A stretch of 64,000 nt of DNA from Dromiciops gliroides (GCF_019393635.1 NC_057863.1:38666857-38730856); one strand, 5' to 3'. Counted from the first letter of the stretch, positions 9,150 to 20,299 are shown. A program made the numbers and translations. Notes: generated from the sequence alone by a model not told the origin.

Positions 9150-9610
9150 CTCAGTAAACATCTCAGAGCTTCCCACCTCGCCGCCCCCCCCCCAAAAAAA
9201 AACCACCCTACCCTCAAGCCTTAGAGAAAATGAGTTGATGGAGCTCATGACCCTTTCCCTTCCCCTTCCCCAAGAAAAAAGTGAGATCCACATATATAAA
9301 GAATCTCTAAGTCAATGGCCTACAGCCACCACCACCCCCACCCTCCTTCATGATAAAACATGCTTTACTGGAGTGGGGGAAGGGAAACTCTTCCGTAATA
9401 ATGAAAGTTCCCCAAAATGGCAACTATTTTGCTTTGTGTCTACAGCCAGCAGTGACTCAAAGAGACCGCAGTTAGGGGTTATGTTTAATTTCTATTATCA
9501 GGCAACCCATCTATTGGGACAAGAGGCCTTTAATGTGAACCCCACATATAAAAGAACTATCACAGGCAGGTCATAGGCAATTGTTACCTCACCCTCTCAA
9601 GTTGCAACAT
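9150..9610. other. unique sequence
   Basis: Contains a C/A run at 9183-9202. The 158-codon frame across this area has no recognisable domain and begins inside a SINE, so I do not call it. Confidence 0.4.
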
Positions 9611-9770
9611 ATCCGGTGTGTGAATTAACAAACTTCATTGAAATTCAAGCAATAATTAGGCACCATGAGGTGAGTTAAGGACAAAAGAACAACCTCTATT
9701 CTGCTCATTTTCAGGGCTGGCTCCCAAAGTGAAAAACCTCCCTCTCCCCTGAATATAATGTTAATGTGTT
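9611..9770 (+). repeat. left arm of a 160-bp inverted repeat
   Basis: Base p pairs with base 20522-p across the full 160 bp without a gap. I count three mismatches (9614, 9694 and 9721, each C on the left and T in the reversed right arm), giving 157/160 identity. The arm has no coding potential and matches no family I know. Confidence 0.95.
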
Positions 9771-10235
9771 TCTAGCAGGAAGAAACTACTTTGTAACTTT
9801 TCAATGAAGCATTCCAAAGACTGGTGCCCACAAGATTAAGAAAGAGACTGGTCTAGTTAATTACCCAACAAAGAGAAACCTCATCCCAGTAACTGTTACC
9901 AGAAGTTACATATATGTTGTAAAATGACTAAACAAATTCTAACTTGTTTTATTTTAGTACTATTACACCCAAAGGGTGTGGTATGATGAGATGTCGAACA
10001 CCTCTGTAGCTTTGATCCCCAATGAAATAGTTTTGAGGTGAAAGAAGACTGGATTAACTCAGGTTGAGAGGATCTCATTGTGTAGGTTTGGGGGTTTTTT
10101 AATCCTCAAGATTATGTATTTAAAATTTATCTGTGGTGCATCCTCCCCTCCTATGAATGGATTTAAAGCAAACTTGGGTATATGAAATGAGCATTTTATA
10201 GAATCATATACTTAGAATTTAAAGAGATGTTTCAG
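9771..10235. other. unique sequence inside the inverted repeat
   Basis: Single-copy AT-rich DNA without a gene signal. Confidence 0.4.
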
Positions 10236-10365
10236 GGCAGCTAGGTGGGACAGTGAATAAAATACTGGCCCTGGATTCAGGAGGACCTGAGTTCAAATCC
10301 AGTCTCAGACATTTGACACTTACTAGCTGTGTGACCCTGGGCAAGTCATTTAACCCTCATTGCCC

Positions 10366-10410
<45 letters not shown>
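10236..10410 (+). mobile_element. marsupial SINE with (AG)n tail
   Basis: Full-length copy whose A-tail has been replaced by about 26 AG units. The duplication is AGAGATGTTTCAG (10223-10235) against AGAGATGTTGCAG (10413-10425), one mismatch. It lies between the inverted-repeat arms. Confidence 0.9.

Positions 10411-10418
<8 letters not shown>
10367..10418. repeat. (AG)n microsatellite
   Basis: About 26 uninterrupted AG units forming the tail of the SINE at 10236. Pure and likely polymorphic. Confidence 0.9.
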
Positions 10419-10419
<1 letters not shown>

Positions 10420-10425
10420 TTGCAG

Positions 10426-10580
10426 CCCATTGAGTCAAATCCCTTCATTTTACAGATGAGGAAACTGAGGCATCAAGAGGCTAAGCAATTTGCTACAGTT
10501 GATAAGTGTCTGAGGTATGATTTGAACTGAGGTCTTCCTGACTTCAGGTCCAGTACCCTCCCCAGTATACCACATTCCCT
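10426..10580 (-). mobile_element. CORE-SINE, antisense
   Basis: TTTTACAGATGAGGAAACTG, then AAGTGTCTGAGG, GATTTGAACTGAGGTCTTCC and a CAGTACCCTCC-type head: a THER/MIR-type copy on the minus strand. Confidence 0.75.
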
Positions 10581-10589
10581 CTTTTAGTC

Positions 10590-10745
10590 CAACACACTGG
10601 CCCCTCCTCATTTTACAGATGAGAAAATTTAGTAGCTAAATGACTTGACCAGGGCAACCCAGGTAAGAGGTAGAGCTAGAATTGAAACCCAAGTCCTTTA
10701 ACTCCAAGCCCAGTATGCTTTCTACTGCACTCCATTTCCTATTAA
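10590..10745 (-). mobile_element. MIR-type SINE, antisense
   Basis: A second antisense copy: TCATTTTACAGATGAGAAAA, TGACTTGACCAGGGC, GAATTGAAACCCAAGTCC, then the head at 10715-10740. Confidence 0.7.
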
Positions 10746-10751
10746 GGAATT

Positions 10752-10911
10752 AACACATTAACATTATATTCAGGGGAGAGGGAGGTTTTTCACTTTGGGA
10801 ACCAGCCCTGAAAATGAGCAGAATAGAAGTTGTTCTTTTGTCCTTAACTCACCTCATGGTGCCTAATTATTGCTTGAATTTCAATGAAGTTTGTTAATTC
10901 ACACACCAGAT
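10752..10911 (-). repeat. right arm of the 160-bp inverted repeat
   Basis: Exact reverse-complement partner of 9611-9770. It sits between an antisense MIR (ending about 10745) and another antisense MIR/CR1-type piece starting at 10912. That makes it the more likely inserted copy. I see no target-site duplication at its edges. Confidence 0.95.
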
Positions 10912-11002
10912 TTAGAGCCAGAAGGGACCTCAAAGACATCCGTTCTAATATATTATATTATATTATATTAGAAATAAGGAAACTGAAGCCAATAGGAGCA
11001 AC
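10912..11002 (-). mobile_element. MIR3-like fragment with (TTATA)n run
   Basis: TAGAGCCAGAAGGGACCTC, then a TTATA tandem (10950-10972), then AAGGAAACTGAAGCC. Confidence 0.55.
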
Positions 11003-11132
11003 ATCACCCCACCTGCCCTTCAAGCAAGGTTAGGGTTGTGGTTTTGTCCCCCCCCCCCCCCAGAAGGCAATAAAAGTATCATGTAGACTTGATTGGGCAA
11101 GATTCTAAGGGCTAGAATCAGGACTGGGATGG

Positions 11133-11362
11133 TTAATGTTTAACAACTGGCTAGGGTAGGGGGTGGGGTGGAAATAGGCACATGGCACCATTTTTAATAT
11201 GCATTATTAACATTTTTTTCTATCACTTAAGTCTAGACAATAAAAAAAACAATAAATCAGGCCCTGGTTTTTAGTGTTTGCCAATTTCTGAGGTGTAAAT
11301 GCACACAGTGAATATTTAACAATTAGCTCTTGTGAACCTGTATGAGCTCACTCCAGCACCCT
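11133..11362 (+). repeat. unassigned dispersed repeat, copy A
   Basis: Shares an ordered set of blocks with 29150-29365 and 46508-46660: AATGTTTAACAACTGGCT, TGCATTATTAACATT, AAGTCTAGACAAT, GGTGTAAATGC, TTTAACAATTAGCTCTTGTGA and CACTCCAGCACC. It appears to be the most complete copy. Family unknown. The repeated TTTAACAA.YNGCTCT block suggests internal or terminal repeats. Confidence 0.7.
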
Positions 11363-11589
11363 GGTGGGCCTACAATCATTGGCAGAGTTTCCTAGTCACT
11401 TAGTTTAAAAGCCCGGCAAGTGAAGAAGAGCCATGGGCTCCTCAGGCTTGACCCCCTGTGCTTCCCAAGAGTAGCATACTCCATGTCAAATTAAGAGGTA
11501 GGGGGGCATCTCCCAAAATAAATTAATGTTCTAACCTTGCTGGAAATCTCCATTCTATTATTAAATAAACCTTGTATTAAACATTAGGT
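11363..11589. other. unique sequence
   Basis: Nothing recognised. Confidence 0.3.
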
Positions 11590-11835
11590 GGCTGGTGAAA
11601 GTCTTACTGGACTAACCTGAGTGAGGCCTGGACCCAGGAAGGTTGAAAATGATGACCCTTCAGATGATCCTTCAAATACCTAAAGGCACTGTGTCTATTT
11701 CTTTCTGACTCAACTAGTTCGATTCTTTGTGGTTCTTCCAGCTCTCTCCTCTTGACATCAGGAGATGATGATGACCTCAGCCACACATCTTCAGGTCTCA
11801 GTGCATGCACTTCTTTTTCTCCCTCCATTCCCAGC
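11590..11835 (-). mobile_element. CR1/L3 LINE 3'-end fragment
   Basis: Antisense of the CR1/L3 3' region: CAGATGATCCTTCAAATACC, GGCACTGTGTC, TTCCAGCTCTCTCCTCTTG. Diverged. Confidence 0.5.
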
Positions 11836-12169
11836 ATTCAGGTTGTAACTTCCCCTTCTTGAAATGTGCTTTGCCATAGTTTTCCATACCTCTTGTGACT
11901 TGATTTCAATGCTATCATGAACTTTATTTAAATCTCCAGAGAAATACATGACCATTTTATTTTAATATATTGATGCATGTGCAAATTACAAAAAAAAAAA
12001 TGCAGGTCACATCTTTTTCAGATGCAATAAGATTGTGTCTGAGCCCCCAGTAGCATAATGAGCCAGTTGGAGTGCCCTCTCTCTACCTACTAGTGGTCAG
12101 TGCATATATTTGCTAAATCTTTCTCTTATATAATACCATCATCACTATTAAAGGTGGAAGCTCCTCCAG

Positions 12170-12270
12170 TCTAGCTTTCTCACTTTAAAGATGAAACTGA
12201 GGCCCAGAGAGACAATTGCCCCAAATCATACTACCTGAGTTGTTAGTACACTCTACCCTGCCACTGTGTA
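12170..12270 (-). mobile_element. MIR-type fragment
   Basis: CACTTTAAAGATGAAACTGA, GGCCCAGAGAGACAATTGCC and CTGAGTTGTTAGT, an antisense core. Confidence 0.55.
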
Positions 12271-12317
12271 CTTTGTATATATGTTTGTATTAACTTATTT
12301 GTGTACATAGTGTTTCC

Positions 12318-12432
12318 CCATGAGAGAAGGTAAGCTCTTTGGGGACAGATCCATTTCATTTTTGTCCTGGTATCCTCAGTGCCTAGCATTCCCTCAGCAC
12401 ACAGTAAGTACTTAACAAATGCTTGCTAAATG
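12318..12432 (+). mobile_element. L2-type 3' tail
   Basis: GAGAAGGTAAGCTCTTTGGG, CATTTTTGTCCTGGTATCC, GTGCCTAGCATTCC, then AGTAAGTACTTAACAAATGC. Confidence 0.75.
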
Positions 12433-12477
12433 GGGTACAAAGTGTCAAAGTTGGGGTTGGAATCCACCATTTTTTCC

Positions 12478-12722
12478 ACTGTGTTCCACTGCCTCTCAGA
12501 GTCACAGAGTTTGAGGTGTAAGGGAGCTCAGAGGCCACCTTGTCCAACTAGTACCTTACAGATAATATCTTCTATGATACATTCCCCACATGTGGCTATC
12601 CATTCAACCTTTATTTCAAGACCTTCAGTGAGAGGAAAGATGCCAGTACTTCTGGAAGCAGCCTCTCGTGGTCTAGAATGGCCTCTGTCCCCAATACCTC
12701 TCTTTCATCCAGGCAGACTCTA
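12478..12722 (-). mobile_element. CR1/L3 LINE 3'-end fragment
   Basis: GAGTCACAGAGTTTGAGGTG, AGGGAGCTCAGAGGCCACC and TTTATTTCAAGACCTTCAG follow the antisense CR1/L3 order. The 99-codon frame across it is incidental. Confidence 0.6.
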
Positions 12723-13347
12723 CTATTAGATATGATGCCATCAAGAAGATTACAGATCCTAAAGTATAGCAATCCAAGAGGAAATATTTACTACATAAAG
12801 ACTCCTGCCTTTCTTCATTACGAGGTTTGGGGAAGCCATGGATTTTAAGTGGGCAACAGCCTGGAGAAATGAATCAAGAATTTTTTTTGGATTACTTGAC
12901 TGAGAAAAACAGGAAAAAATGACCGAAGGCAGAAAGTTGGGGTAGCCTAATAAAAGCTCTGGGGATCCTTATGGCAACTTTCACTCTTACAAATGAGTGT
13001 TGGATCGAAACTGAATCTGCCCCCTCGAGGTTCTCTATGAGAAGTTACACTGACTCTCTACTGCCATTGGATTGAGTCCCTAGAGTGTTCTCACCAAGAT
13101 GTTCAGTTGAGAATGATTTCAGTCAGCCAGCCTTAAGGAGCCCTTAGGAAGGGGTGTTTTATAAGGTGGTATGAAACATCTCCCCACAAAATGCATAATG
13201 TAATCTCCCACAAGCACATACAGAACCCAGAGGAAAGTGGGCTCAAGCTTAGAGAGTACCTATAGTAATAGGATAACTCACAGCTCCTGATTACTACAAG
13301 TCCCTTTCTCCCATTGTGGGAGAAGTGGGATCAAGAATTCCCAGTAC
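12723..13347. other. unique sequence
   Basis: Single-copy DNA. No gene or repeat recognised. Confidence 0.35.
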
Positions 13348-13349
13348 AG

Positions 13350-13480
13350 GGGAAGCTAGGAGGTGTAGAGGATAAAGTACCAGCCCTGGATTCAGGAGGA
13401 CCTGAGTTCAAATCCAGCCTCAGACACTTGACATTAGCTGACCCTGGGCAAGTCACTTAACCCTCATGGCCCTGCAATAA
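13350..13480 (+). mobile_element. marsupial SINE with (GATA)n tail
   Basis: Slightly degraded full-length copy, with GGGGAAGCTAGGAGGTG as head and part of the AGCTGTGTGACC core missing. The flanks AGAATTCCCAGTACA and AGAAATTCCTACTACA form a diverged duplication outside the expanded tail. Confidence 0.85.
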
Positions 13481-13492
13481 ATGAATGAATGA

Positions 13493-13552
<60 letters not shown>

Positions 13553-13572
13553 AATTAATGAATGAATGAATA
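13480..13572. repeat. (ATGA)n/(GATA)n microsatellite
   Basis: About 14-15 GATA units (13493-13551) bracketed by ATGA/AATG units on both sides, growing from a SINE tail. Confidence 0.9.
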
Positions 13573-13589
13573 GAAATTCCTACTACAAT

Positions 13590-14000
13590 ATATTTGACAC
13601 TCAAGTCTCTGCTTGAAGACCTTCCCCTTCCACCAGGGAGAATCTACCAGTTCCTGAGGCAGCCTGTTCTACTTGTACACAGCTCAAATTGTTCCCAAAT
13701 ATTTCCTGACATTGAACCAGTTTGCCCTTTTTGCAGCTTCTACCCATTGCTCCTGGTTTGGCTCCAAAACTGATCCCCCCCCACCCCCTTCCATGTAATG
13801 ATCCTTTAAATACCTAAAGGCAACTACCAGGTCCCCTTAAGTTTTCCCTTCACATTAAATACCCTCAGCTCCTTCAACCAGTTGCAGTTACAGCATGAAC
13901 TAGATGAACTTCAGCTTCCTGTTTGTCCACCTTTGGATATCCTTCCTAAAATGCAGCACCCAGGACAATAATTCACAAATGGCAAGCAAAGAAGCAAGGA
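13590..14000 (-). mobile_element. CR1/L3 LINE 3' end
   Basis: Long antisense match: TCTGCTTGAAGACCTTCC, GAGGCAGCCTGTTC, CTTCTACCCATTGCTCCTGG, ATGATCCTTTAAATACC, CCTTCCTAAAATGCAGCACC. This is the CR1/L3 3' UTR plus the end of its body. Confidence 0.75.
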
Positions 14001-15488
14001 CAAAGGCCATTTTGTCCAGGACCAGCTTATCCAACAGATCAGTTTCTACTTCAGATGCCAAGGAGAAAACCCTACAATCTGAAGGGAGCCTACCCAAGGC
14101 AAGGATGTGATACAAAAGACATGGATATGGTTAGGTCCAGTCCTCACTGAGTAATGTAGAGATCCAAAAAGCCCCAGAGAGTCACAGCTCAAATGTACAA
14201 AAACAGTATCACAATAAAGACTCAGTTTGTGGGATGTTGGAGCCCCAGAGCATTTCTGAGGTCACTAAACTGAACATAAAGTTGGCCTGAGGTCTCTTGA
14301 ATATACCTGAATTGATAAATTGGGGGCATAAGGACAACCAGAATTTTCCATATTTCCTTAGGGATTGCTCATGAATAAGCTCCTAGCTGACAAGTGTATC
14401 TTCTGCCAATGTTGGAAAGACAGTGGGAATCCAGGGTGAGCAGTATAAGGCAGAGTACCACATATTCTGTTGAGGGACTGGAATAGCATTCTCTTCATTG
14501 ACTATTCCAGAGATGCAGTTGTTCTGGGAGGCATAAGCACACCAGTGGCCAATGCTTCCTTAATCCTCTCTTTAAAAGGGAAAGGCTATGAAACCACGAA
14601 TACTTGCTTCTACCTCTTTCTGCCCTACAGCCATGGTAGTGATCAAAGCATGAATTTACAAGAGTTCTTCTCTCCCCAGGTATGCAAGAACAGTAGGGTT
14701 TATCCCTTCTAATAAGCAAATTAACACATTCAGCATGGATTAATTTTTCACTTTACTAATTTCCTTCTTGGATAAAGGGAATTAGCTTTAGGACAGGTAA
14801 GTTTGATTGGCAATTGTGTAACCAAAAAGTTAATCAATTGAGAGAGTGGAGAAGGTCACAGAGGTGCCTGGGATGGACCAGGGACCTAACATTCACTCTT
14901 TCATCATTCACTAGATCCAAGGCATCTGTTCTTGGTTGAATTGCATGTTGAGTTATCCCTAATGAGCAGCTACTTTACATTTTCCTTTAGGAAAAGGAGA
15001 GTAAAATTGCAATAGGAGACAACTAAGAATTACTTTTGTGCTTCAAGAGTCTGTGTTTTCCTTGGTATCCACACCTGGTCACACCTGGCAATCCCTCACT
15101 GACTTAGTCTCGTAGATTGTCTTCCAAAGTTGCTTTGATTGAAACATTAACCCCATGGCAAATGTAGTAATAGCGCTCTCTGAATTTAGCTAGGTGGTCC
15201 ATTAGAGCATTACTCTACTAGAACTTATGCTCTGTTGTCATAGCCTTCTAGAACTCAGAGTCACCTCCACATCACAATGAGGAATCAGAAGAGAACAAGC
15301 ATGAAGTAATAGTTGAGTAACAGATTTGGAGAAATGATCTTAAAAACAACTGACAATAATAACAGGGATGGGTAGGTATAGATGGATTCTAATTATGACA
15401 ACTAAAAGTAATAAGAGACATGTTATCTTGGTAATTTAATCATTTTATTAATATGGCTGGCAGGATATTAGTAAAAGGAGGTCTATGG
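14001..15488. other. unique sequence
   Basis: About 1.5 kb of single-copy DNA with no repeat I recognise. Overlapping 70-80-codon frames on both strands near 14470-14720 have no domain. Confidence 0.4.
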
Positions 15489-15634
15489 AGGCAGCTAGGT
15501 GGCACAGTGGATAAAGCACCAACCCTGGAGTCAGGAGGACCTGAGTTCAAATCCAGCCTCAGATACTTGACACTTACTAGCTGTGTGACCCTGGGCAAGT
15601 CACAACCCCAATTGCCTCACCCAAAAAAAAAAAA
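15489..15634 (+). mobile_element. marsupial SINE
   Basis: Full-length copy with an A12-type tail and a small deletion in the CACTTAACCCC box (CAAGTCACAACCCC). Confidence 0.9.
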
Positions 15635-17384
15635 GGCCCCTCCTCATGGTCAGGTCTCAGAATTATATACTTTTCCACTGTATGAGGTCCATCACACAGC
15701 AAACAAACATAATTGATTAGCATTATTCAGATCTAATTGATTGACATGATTTGGAGGTGGGAATATTAAAATGAAGTCCAGAGATGACATCACAGAATGT
15801 AAGACCCCTTGGCTATTTAGACGAAAGGATCTGTTTCCACCCAGGCTCCTTTGTGAGCTTGGGTCTGGTTTGACCCTGATGAATCTTACTTTCAGGGAGA
15901 ACTCAGTCATTGAGTGGGGGAGGGACAAAGAACAAAGAAAAAAAGGGAGATCACTGCGTCCCCCAAGATACTGATTAATAATTATTTCTCACAAATCTCC
16001 ATCATAGTAGGGCATGCTGTTGACACAATTATAGGTTCATTGGTGTATCAGAGCACTGGTCTTTGCTTCACAATGGCCACAACAATATAAAGGAAAACAA
16101 CATTAAAAGATGTTAGAATTCTACTCACTAACAGTAACCAATAGTAATTTCAAAGGACTATCCATTACACATCTGTCTCAGTAAAGAAGTAGTAAACTAT
16201 GGGTGTGGAATGAGGCATACTTTGTCAGAACTGGCCAATGTATTGATTCCCTTTGCTTAATTGTAGTTCTTTGTTATGATGAAGAGTTCCATGTTTCATC
16301 CCAAAGTGAAAGTGATGTTTACAAATAGTATCAGAAAGAAAGAAAGAACAAAACAAAGAGTACCAAGAAACCATCCATTTAAAACATTAGAAAGTTTCAG
16401 AATATTATAAAATAATGAAGGAGAAGTGTTCCTTGGTACTTTTTTTTTTTTTGTAATTACCTTCTTTTCTTTCTCTCCTCCCCTCAATCCCACCTAGTTG
16501 GGGAAGGGAGAGTTAAAATATTTTGACCTATGGTTAGACTCTTAGATGCAAGTAAGAACCACAGTTAATTTTTTTTTTCTAGATTCTTATATCCTGAGCC
16601 AACATGGAGTGGAACATTATTTTCTAAAGGAGATAAGCTCAATTTTGAATACCGATCAATATCTCACTGCTTTATAGAAAACCCTTTCAGCTTATAAAAG
16701 TGCAAGGCCAACAGATTTTAAGGAAACCCCAGGAAAAAAAAAATAGGCCTTTCTAGTCAGGCCAGCATCTTGCTGCATAAAACTCTTTAAATAGACTGTG
16801 GTAATTTGAATCAGTTCAACCTAAAGACCCCACTGGTCTATTCCCCTCCCCCTATGAAAAAAAAATCCTACCATGTGATTTATGTTAATTTATTCCAGGG
16901 TTTAATAAATAACAGCTCATTAATCTTCACAATATCCTTGTAAAGTGAGACCTGCCTAAACATTACAGCTGAAAAAAGAGGAATGCAGAAATCACATGAC
17001 TCAAATCACACTGTTGTGATTTGGCTAATCTTAGATGTGAACGCTGCTCTTTCTACTTAAATAAAGGCCCCTCAAAACATCTGCTTTCTCAAAAGATGCT
17101 GATGCTTGGAAACATACTCCTGACCTTCCCCTAATGAGGAAGCCTTCTAACTCACCAACCAGACTGAGGTGAGGGAGGAAAACAGAGCTGAAGGAAACTG
17201 AAATGGAGCTGAGGTTAATTGATCTCATAGAGGGACTATTTCCTTCAGCCCCAGTTTGGTGATTCAGCATTTATAATGTAAAAGGATTTACAATAATTAA
17301 AGCAAAATAAAGCCAGGTTTGTGAGAAACTCAGGTCATACACATGAAGTGAATCAAGTAAGGACCAGGCTTCTTAACATAAAAC
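15635..17384. other. unique sequence
   Basis: About 1.75 kb of AT-rich single-copy DNA without recognised repeats. Includes a T run at 16440-16452. No exon supported. Confidence 0.4.
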
Positions 17385-17500
17385 TTTAGGGCCCATGTAG
17401 TCCATCTTCCTCATTTTATAGATGAGAAAAACAAGGCTTAGCATGGTTAAATAACTCTAAGTCTCAGAGGAAGTAACAAGAGTTAGGATTTGTTTTTCCC
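17385..17500 (-). mobile_element. MIR-type fragment
   Basis: TCCTCATTTTATAGATGAGA followed by TAAATAACTCTAAGTC: antisense core. Confidence 0.6.
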
Positions 17501-17857
17501 GACCCCCCCCCTTTCCCCCCTGGAGATCAGGAAGTTTATTATGTCTGTGACTATTCTCCCCAACCCTCTTAATGTAAACACCACCTCTCTCTCAGTACCC
17601 ATCCTGCTTCCCTGTTGAGTAGCTCAGTGTATTTCTGCACCAAACCATGCATGTGCTCACCCCTCCTTTGTTCATTTTAGATAAGACTGAGGTTCATCTG
17701 GTGCCCAATCTGCCCCTCCCTCCCCACTTCCTTCAGGTTTGTATCCTCTTCTTCTTACTCATCCCAATTGTGAGAAAAACCAAGTTCCACCTCCCTTCTT
17801 TCTCCTTTCTGCACTAGGGTATTCCTCCTTTTTATCTTCTCTTTAGAGTTAGGATTT

Positions 17858-17996
17858 TTTTTTTTTTTGGTGAGGCAATTGGGGTTAAGTGACTTGCCCA
17901 GGGTCACACAGCTAGTAAGTGTTAAGTGTCTGAGGCCAGTCAGGTCCTCCTGACTCCAGGGCCGGTGCTCTACCCACTGCATCACCTAGCTGTCCC
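17858..17996 (-). mobile_element. marsupial SINE
   Basis: Full-length antisense copy beginning with a T-rich tail and ending CACCTAGCTGTCCC. Perfect 14-bp duplication TAGAGTTAGGATTT at 17844-17857 and 17997-18010. Confidence 0.95.
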
Positions 17997-18229
17997 TAGA
18001 GTTAGGATTTGAACCCAGGTTCTCAGACTCTTTCCCCTACATACCTCATAATCAAGTGTACTGGCCTCTCCAACACATGCCTTTTTCGAACACGTCATTC
18101 ACAGTGATCTAACATCATGCCTCCCAATCACTCCCAATCCCTAGTAGTACTCTAGAGCAAAGTTCTTCCGTCTTTGATCTCTTCCCATGCTCTCCTCAAA
18201 AACCCTTAGAAAATTCCCTCCACAGGTGG

Positions 18230-18354
18230 TACAGTAGATAGAACACCAACCCTGGAGTTAAGGGAACCTGAGTTCAAATGCAGCTCAGACACACACTAGC
18301 TGTGACACCCTGGGCAAGTCACTTAACCCTGATTGCCTCCAAAAAGAAAGAAAA
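18230..18354 (+). mobile_element. marsupial SINE, slightly 5'-truncated
   Basis: Starts at CACAGGTGGTACAG. Duplication AGAAAATTCCCT (18218-18229) against AGAAAACTCCCT (18355-18366). The tail is AAAAAGAAAG-rich. Confidence 0.9.
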
Positions 18355-18424
18355 AGAAAACTCCCTGCCTTGGCCTGGTCCCTTCCATGGTTGCTCCAGA
18401 ACCCTGCTCCTTTGTTATCTCTTC

Positions 18425-18555
18425 CACCCGATACCTGTATAACTGTAGGTCAGTCATTTAACCTCAACAGGCTTCATTTTCCTCATCTGAAAAAATGAGA
18501 AGACTGGATTAGATGGCTTTTGAAATTTCTTTCAGCTTTGTGATTCTGTGATGCT
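18425..18555 (+). mobile_element. THER/MIR-type CORE-SINE fragment
   Basis: GGTCAGTCATTTAACCTC, TTTTCCTCATCTGAAAAAAT, GATTAGATGGCTTTTG and TTTCAGCTTTGTGATTCTG. Confidence 0.7.
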
Positions 18556-19060
18556 CTGGTAGCAAACTTACCTCCTTTGGTTACCTTTCCGACCAATTTT
18601 TCCTCTTCTACAGCCTTACCTTAACTGAAATTTGGCTTTGTTCTGATTACACTTCCCATGAAACCTTCTTCAATGGCGATCCCTCTTTCTCTTATTCTCC
18701 CCATCTCTCTGGGCAAGAAGGAAGTCTTGGTATGTAGTGTGTCTCCCACTATTGCCTCGATCATTATTTCCCCACCATCTGTCAACAGCCAAAATCATAC
18801 ATTTATTCTGTCCTCTCCTCATCCTTGGCACTCACTGTCATCTATCGACATCCCTCCTGCTTTCCTTAAGAACCTCAGTGCTTGGCCCATTGTACTCCCT
18901 CACTCTGTTGCCTCCCATCATCCGCTATGACTTTCACATCATAGTTGATGGCACTTCCAATACCTTGGCTCATTGATGCCCTCCATTTCAATTACCTTTA
19001 CCTCCCTATCTTTTTAGCCTTCCCTAAGCACAACTACAACCTAAACCTGTTCATTTCTTA
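18556..19060. other. C/T-rich degenerate LINE-like region
   Basis: Pyrimidine-rich sequence resembling decayed CR1/L2-lineage coding sequence, with repeated short open frames but no intact motif. Low confidence. Confidence 0.3.
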
Positions 19061-19345
19061 GGATGCAATGGAAAGAGTCAGAGAATATGAATTCGAATCG
19101 CATCTCTGATGCTCACTACCCATATGACCTTGGGTGAGTACTCAACCCTCCTAGAACTCAGTTTCCTCATTTATAAAAGTGGTGGAATTGGACTAAAAGG
19201 GCTCTGAAGTTCTTTCTTCCTCTACATCTATGATCTTCCCAGAAGTCACTTATGTCTCTAGGCTTCAGTTTCATCATGTGAAAAAAAAAAAAAAAGGAGG
19301 GGTTTTAACCAGATGACTTGTAGGGTCCATTCCAGCTCTAAACCT
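19061..19345 (+). mobile_element. MIR/CORE-SINE-type fragments
   Basis: TGCAATGGAAAGAGTCAGAG, GAATTCGAATCGCATCTCTG, CCTAGAACTCAGTTTCCTC, then a second 3' half with TCAGTTTCATCATGTG and an A run at 19280-19295. Confidence 0.65.
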
Positions 19346-20005
19346 CTTTCAAAGTCTGAAATTCCCCTCTTGGACCACAACCTCTTGTCCTTCCCTTTCC
19401 TACACTTTCCCTCCTATTAAACCTACTTTCTCTTCTTATTAGGAGCTGCAAGTCCTCAGAGAAACTTCCAAATGTATTTGACTCTTTACCAAGTCAGGAA
19501 TCCAGGGTCACCTATGCCAGAGATCACATTAGATCCCCTTACCCACTTGTTATTCCAACATATGCCCTATTAACACCAAGCCAAGGAAAATCCCACTACA
19601 CTTTTTCTTCCCTCTTTGTCCCATTGCTATAAGAAGTCAAGAAATTTGACTGATCAACCCTATTACAAGCTCATGCTCTCTAACCCATGTTAGGTGGACC
19701 TCAGGTGCTAAATATTTTTCTCTTCCCTTCTTTATTTTTATTTATTTAATTTTTTTTTTGGTCTAGAACTATGATTTCATTAATGTAAGGGACTCTACGA
19801 GAGGAAATTCTTACCACCAATGCAGCTCTGTAGTCATTCCAGAACTTCTACTTAGGCTCTCCCTCATTGCTGATCACCAATCTTTGTTTTTAGGACTCGA
19901 TGACTTCCTGGCCCTGAAACGAAAGCGATGATTCCATGGCTTTCTGTATCTCCTCCAATCCCTGGTCTGAGTCCCATCCTCTTATGTTTCACAGATCCTC
20001 ATTAT
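19346..20005. other. C/T-rich degenerate LINE-like region
   Basis: Starts at a CTTGGACCACAACCTCTTGT motif reminiscent of LINE coding sequence (D-H-N-L) and continues as decayed pyrimidine-rich DNA. Family not certain. Confidence 0.3.
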
Positions 20006-20009
20006 TGCA

Positions 20010-20170
20010 TATCATGGGATTTAAGATCATTGATTCCAATCCCTCATTTTCTAGATGAGAAAACACAAGCCTAGAGTGGTGTGAATGATTCACTCCAGGT
20101 CACACAAATGGTAAGCAGCAGAACTGAGTCTCGACCCCAAGTCATTCAACTCCACATCCAATGTGAGAAT
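20010..20170 (-). mobile_element. MIR-type SINE, antisense
   Basis: TCATTTTCTAGATGAGAAAA, ACTCCAGGTCACACAAATGG and CTGAGTCTCGACCCCAAGTC. Confidence 0.65.
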
Positions 20171-20299
20171 AGTAAGGTCTTTAAATCATATACGGTAACC
20201 ACCAGTAGGCAATCTTTCCTATTGTACATGGATATGCACATCTCTTTCCCAATAGAACATTAGATCTTTTTTAAAAATTACATTTATTTGTTTTAATTA

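Noticed and set aside
13900-14115. Overlapping sense and antisense frames of about 70 codons
   Set aside because: Located in and beside an antisense CR1/L3 fragment, with no domain. Their mutual overlap is a coincidence of composition.
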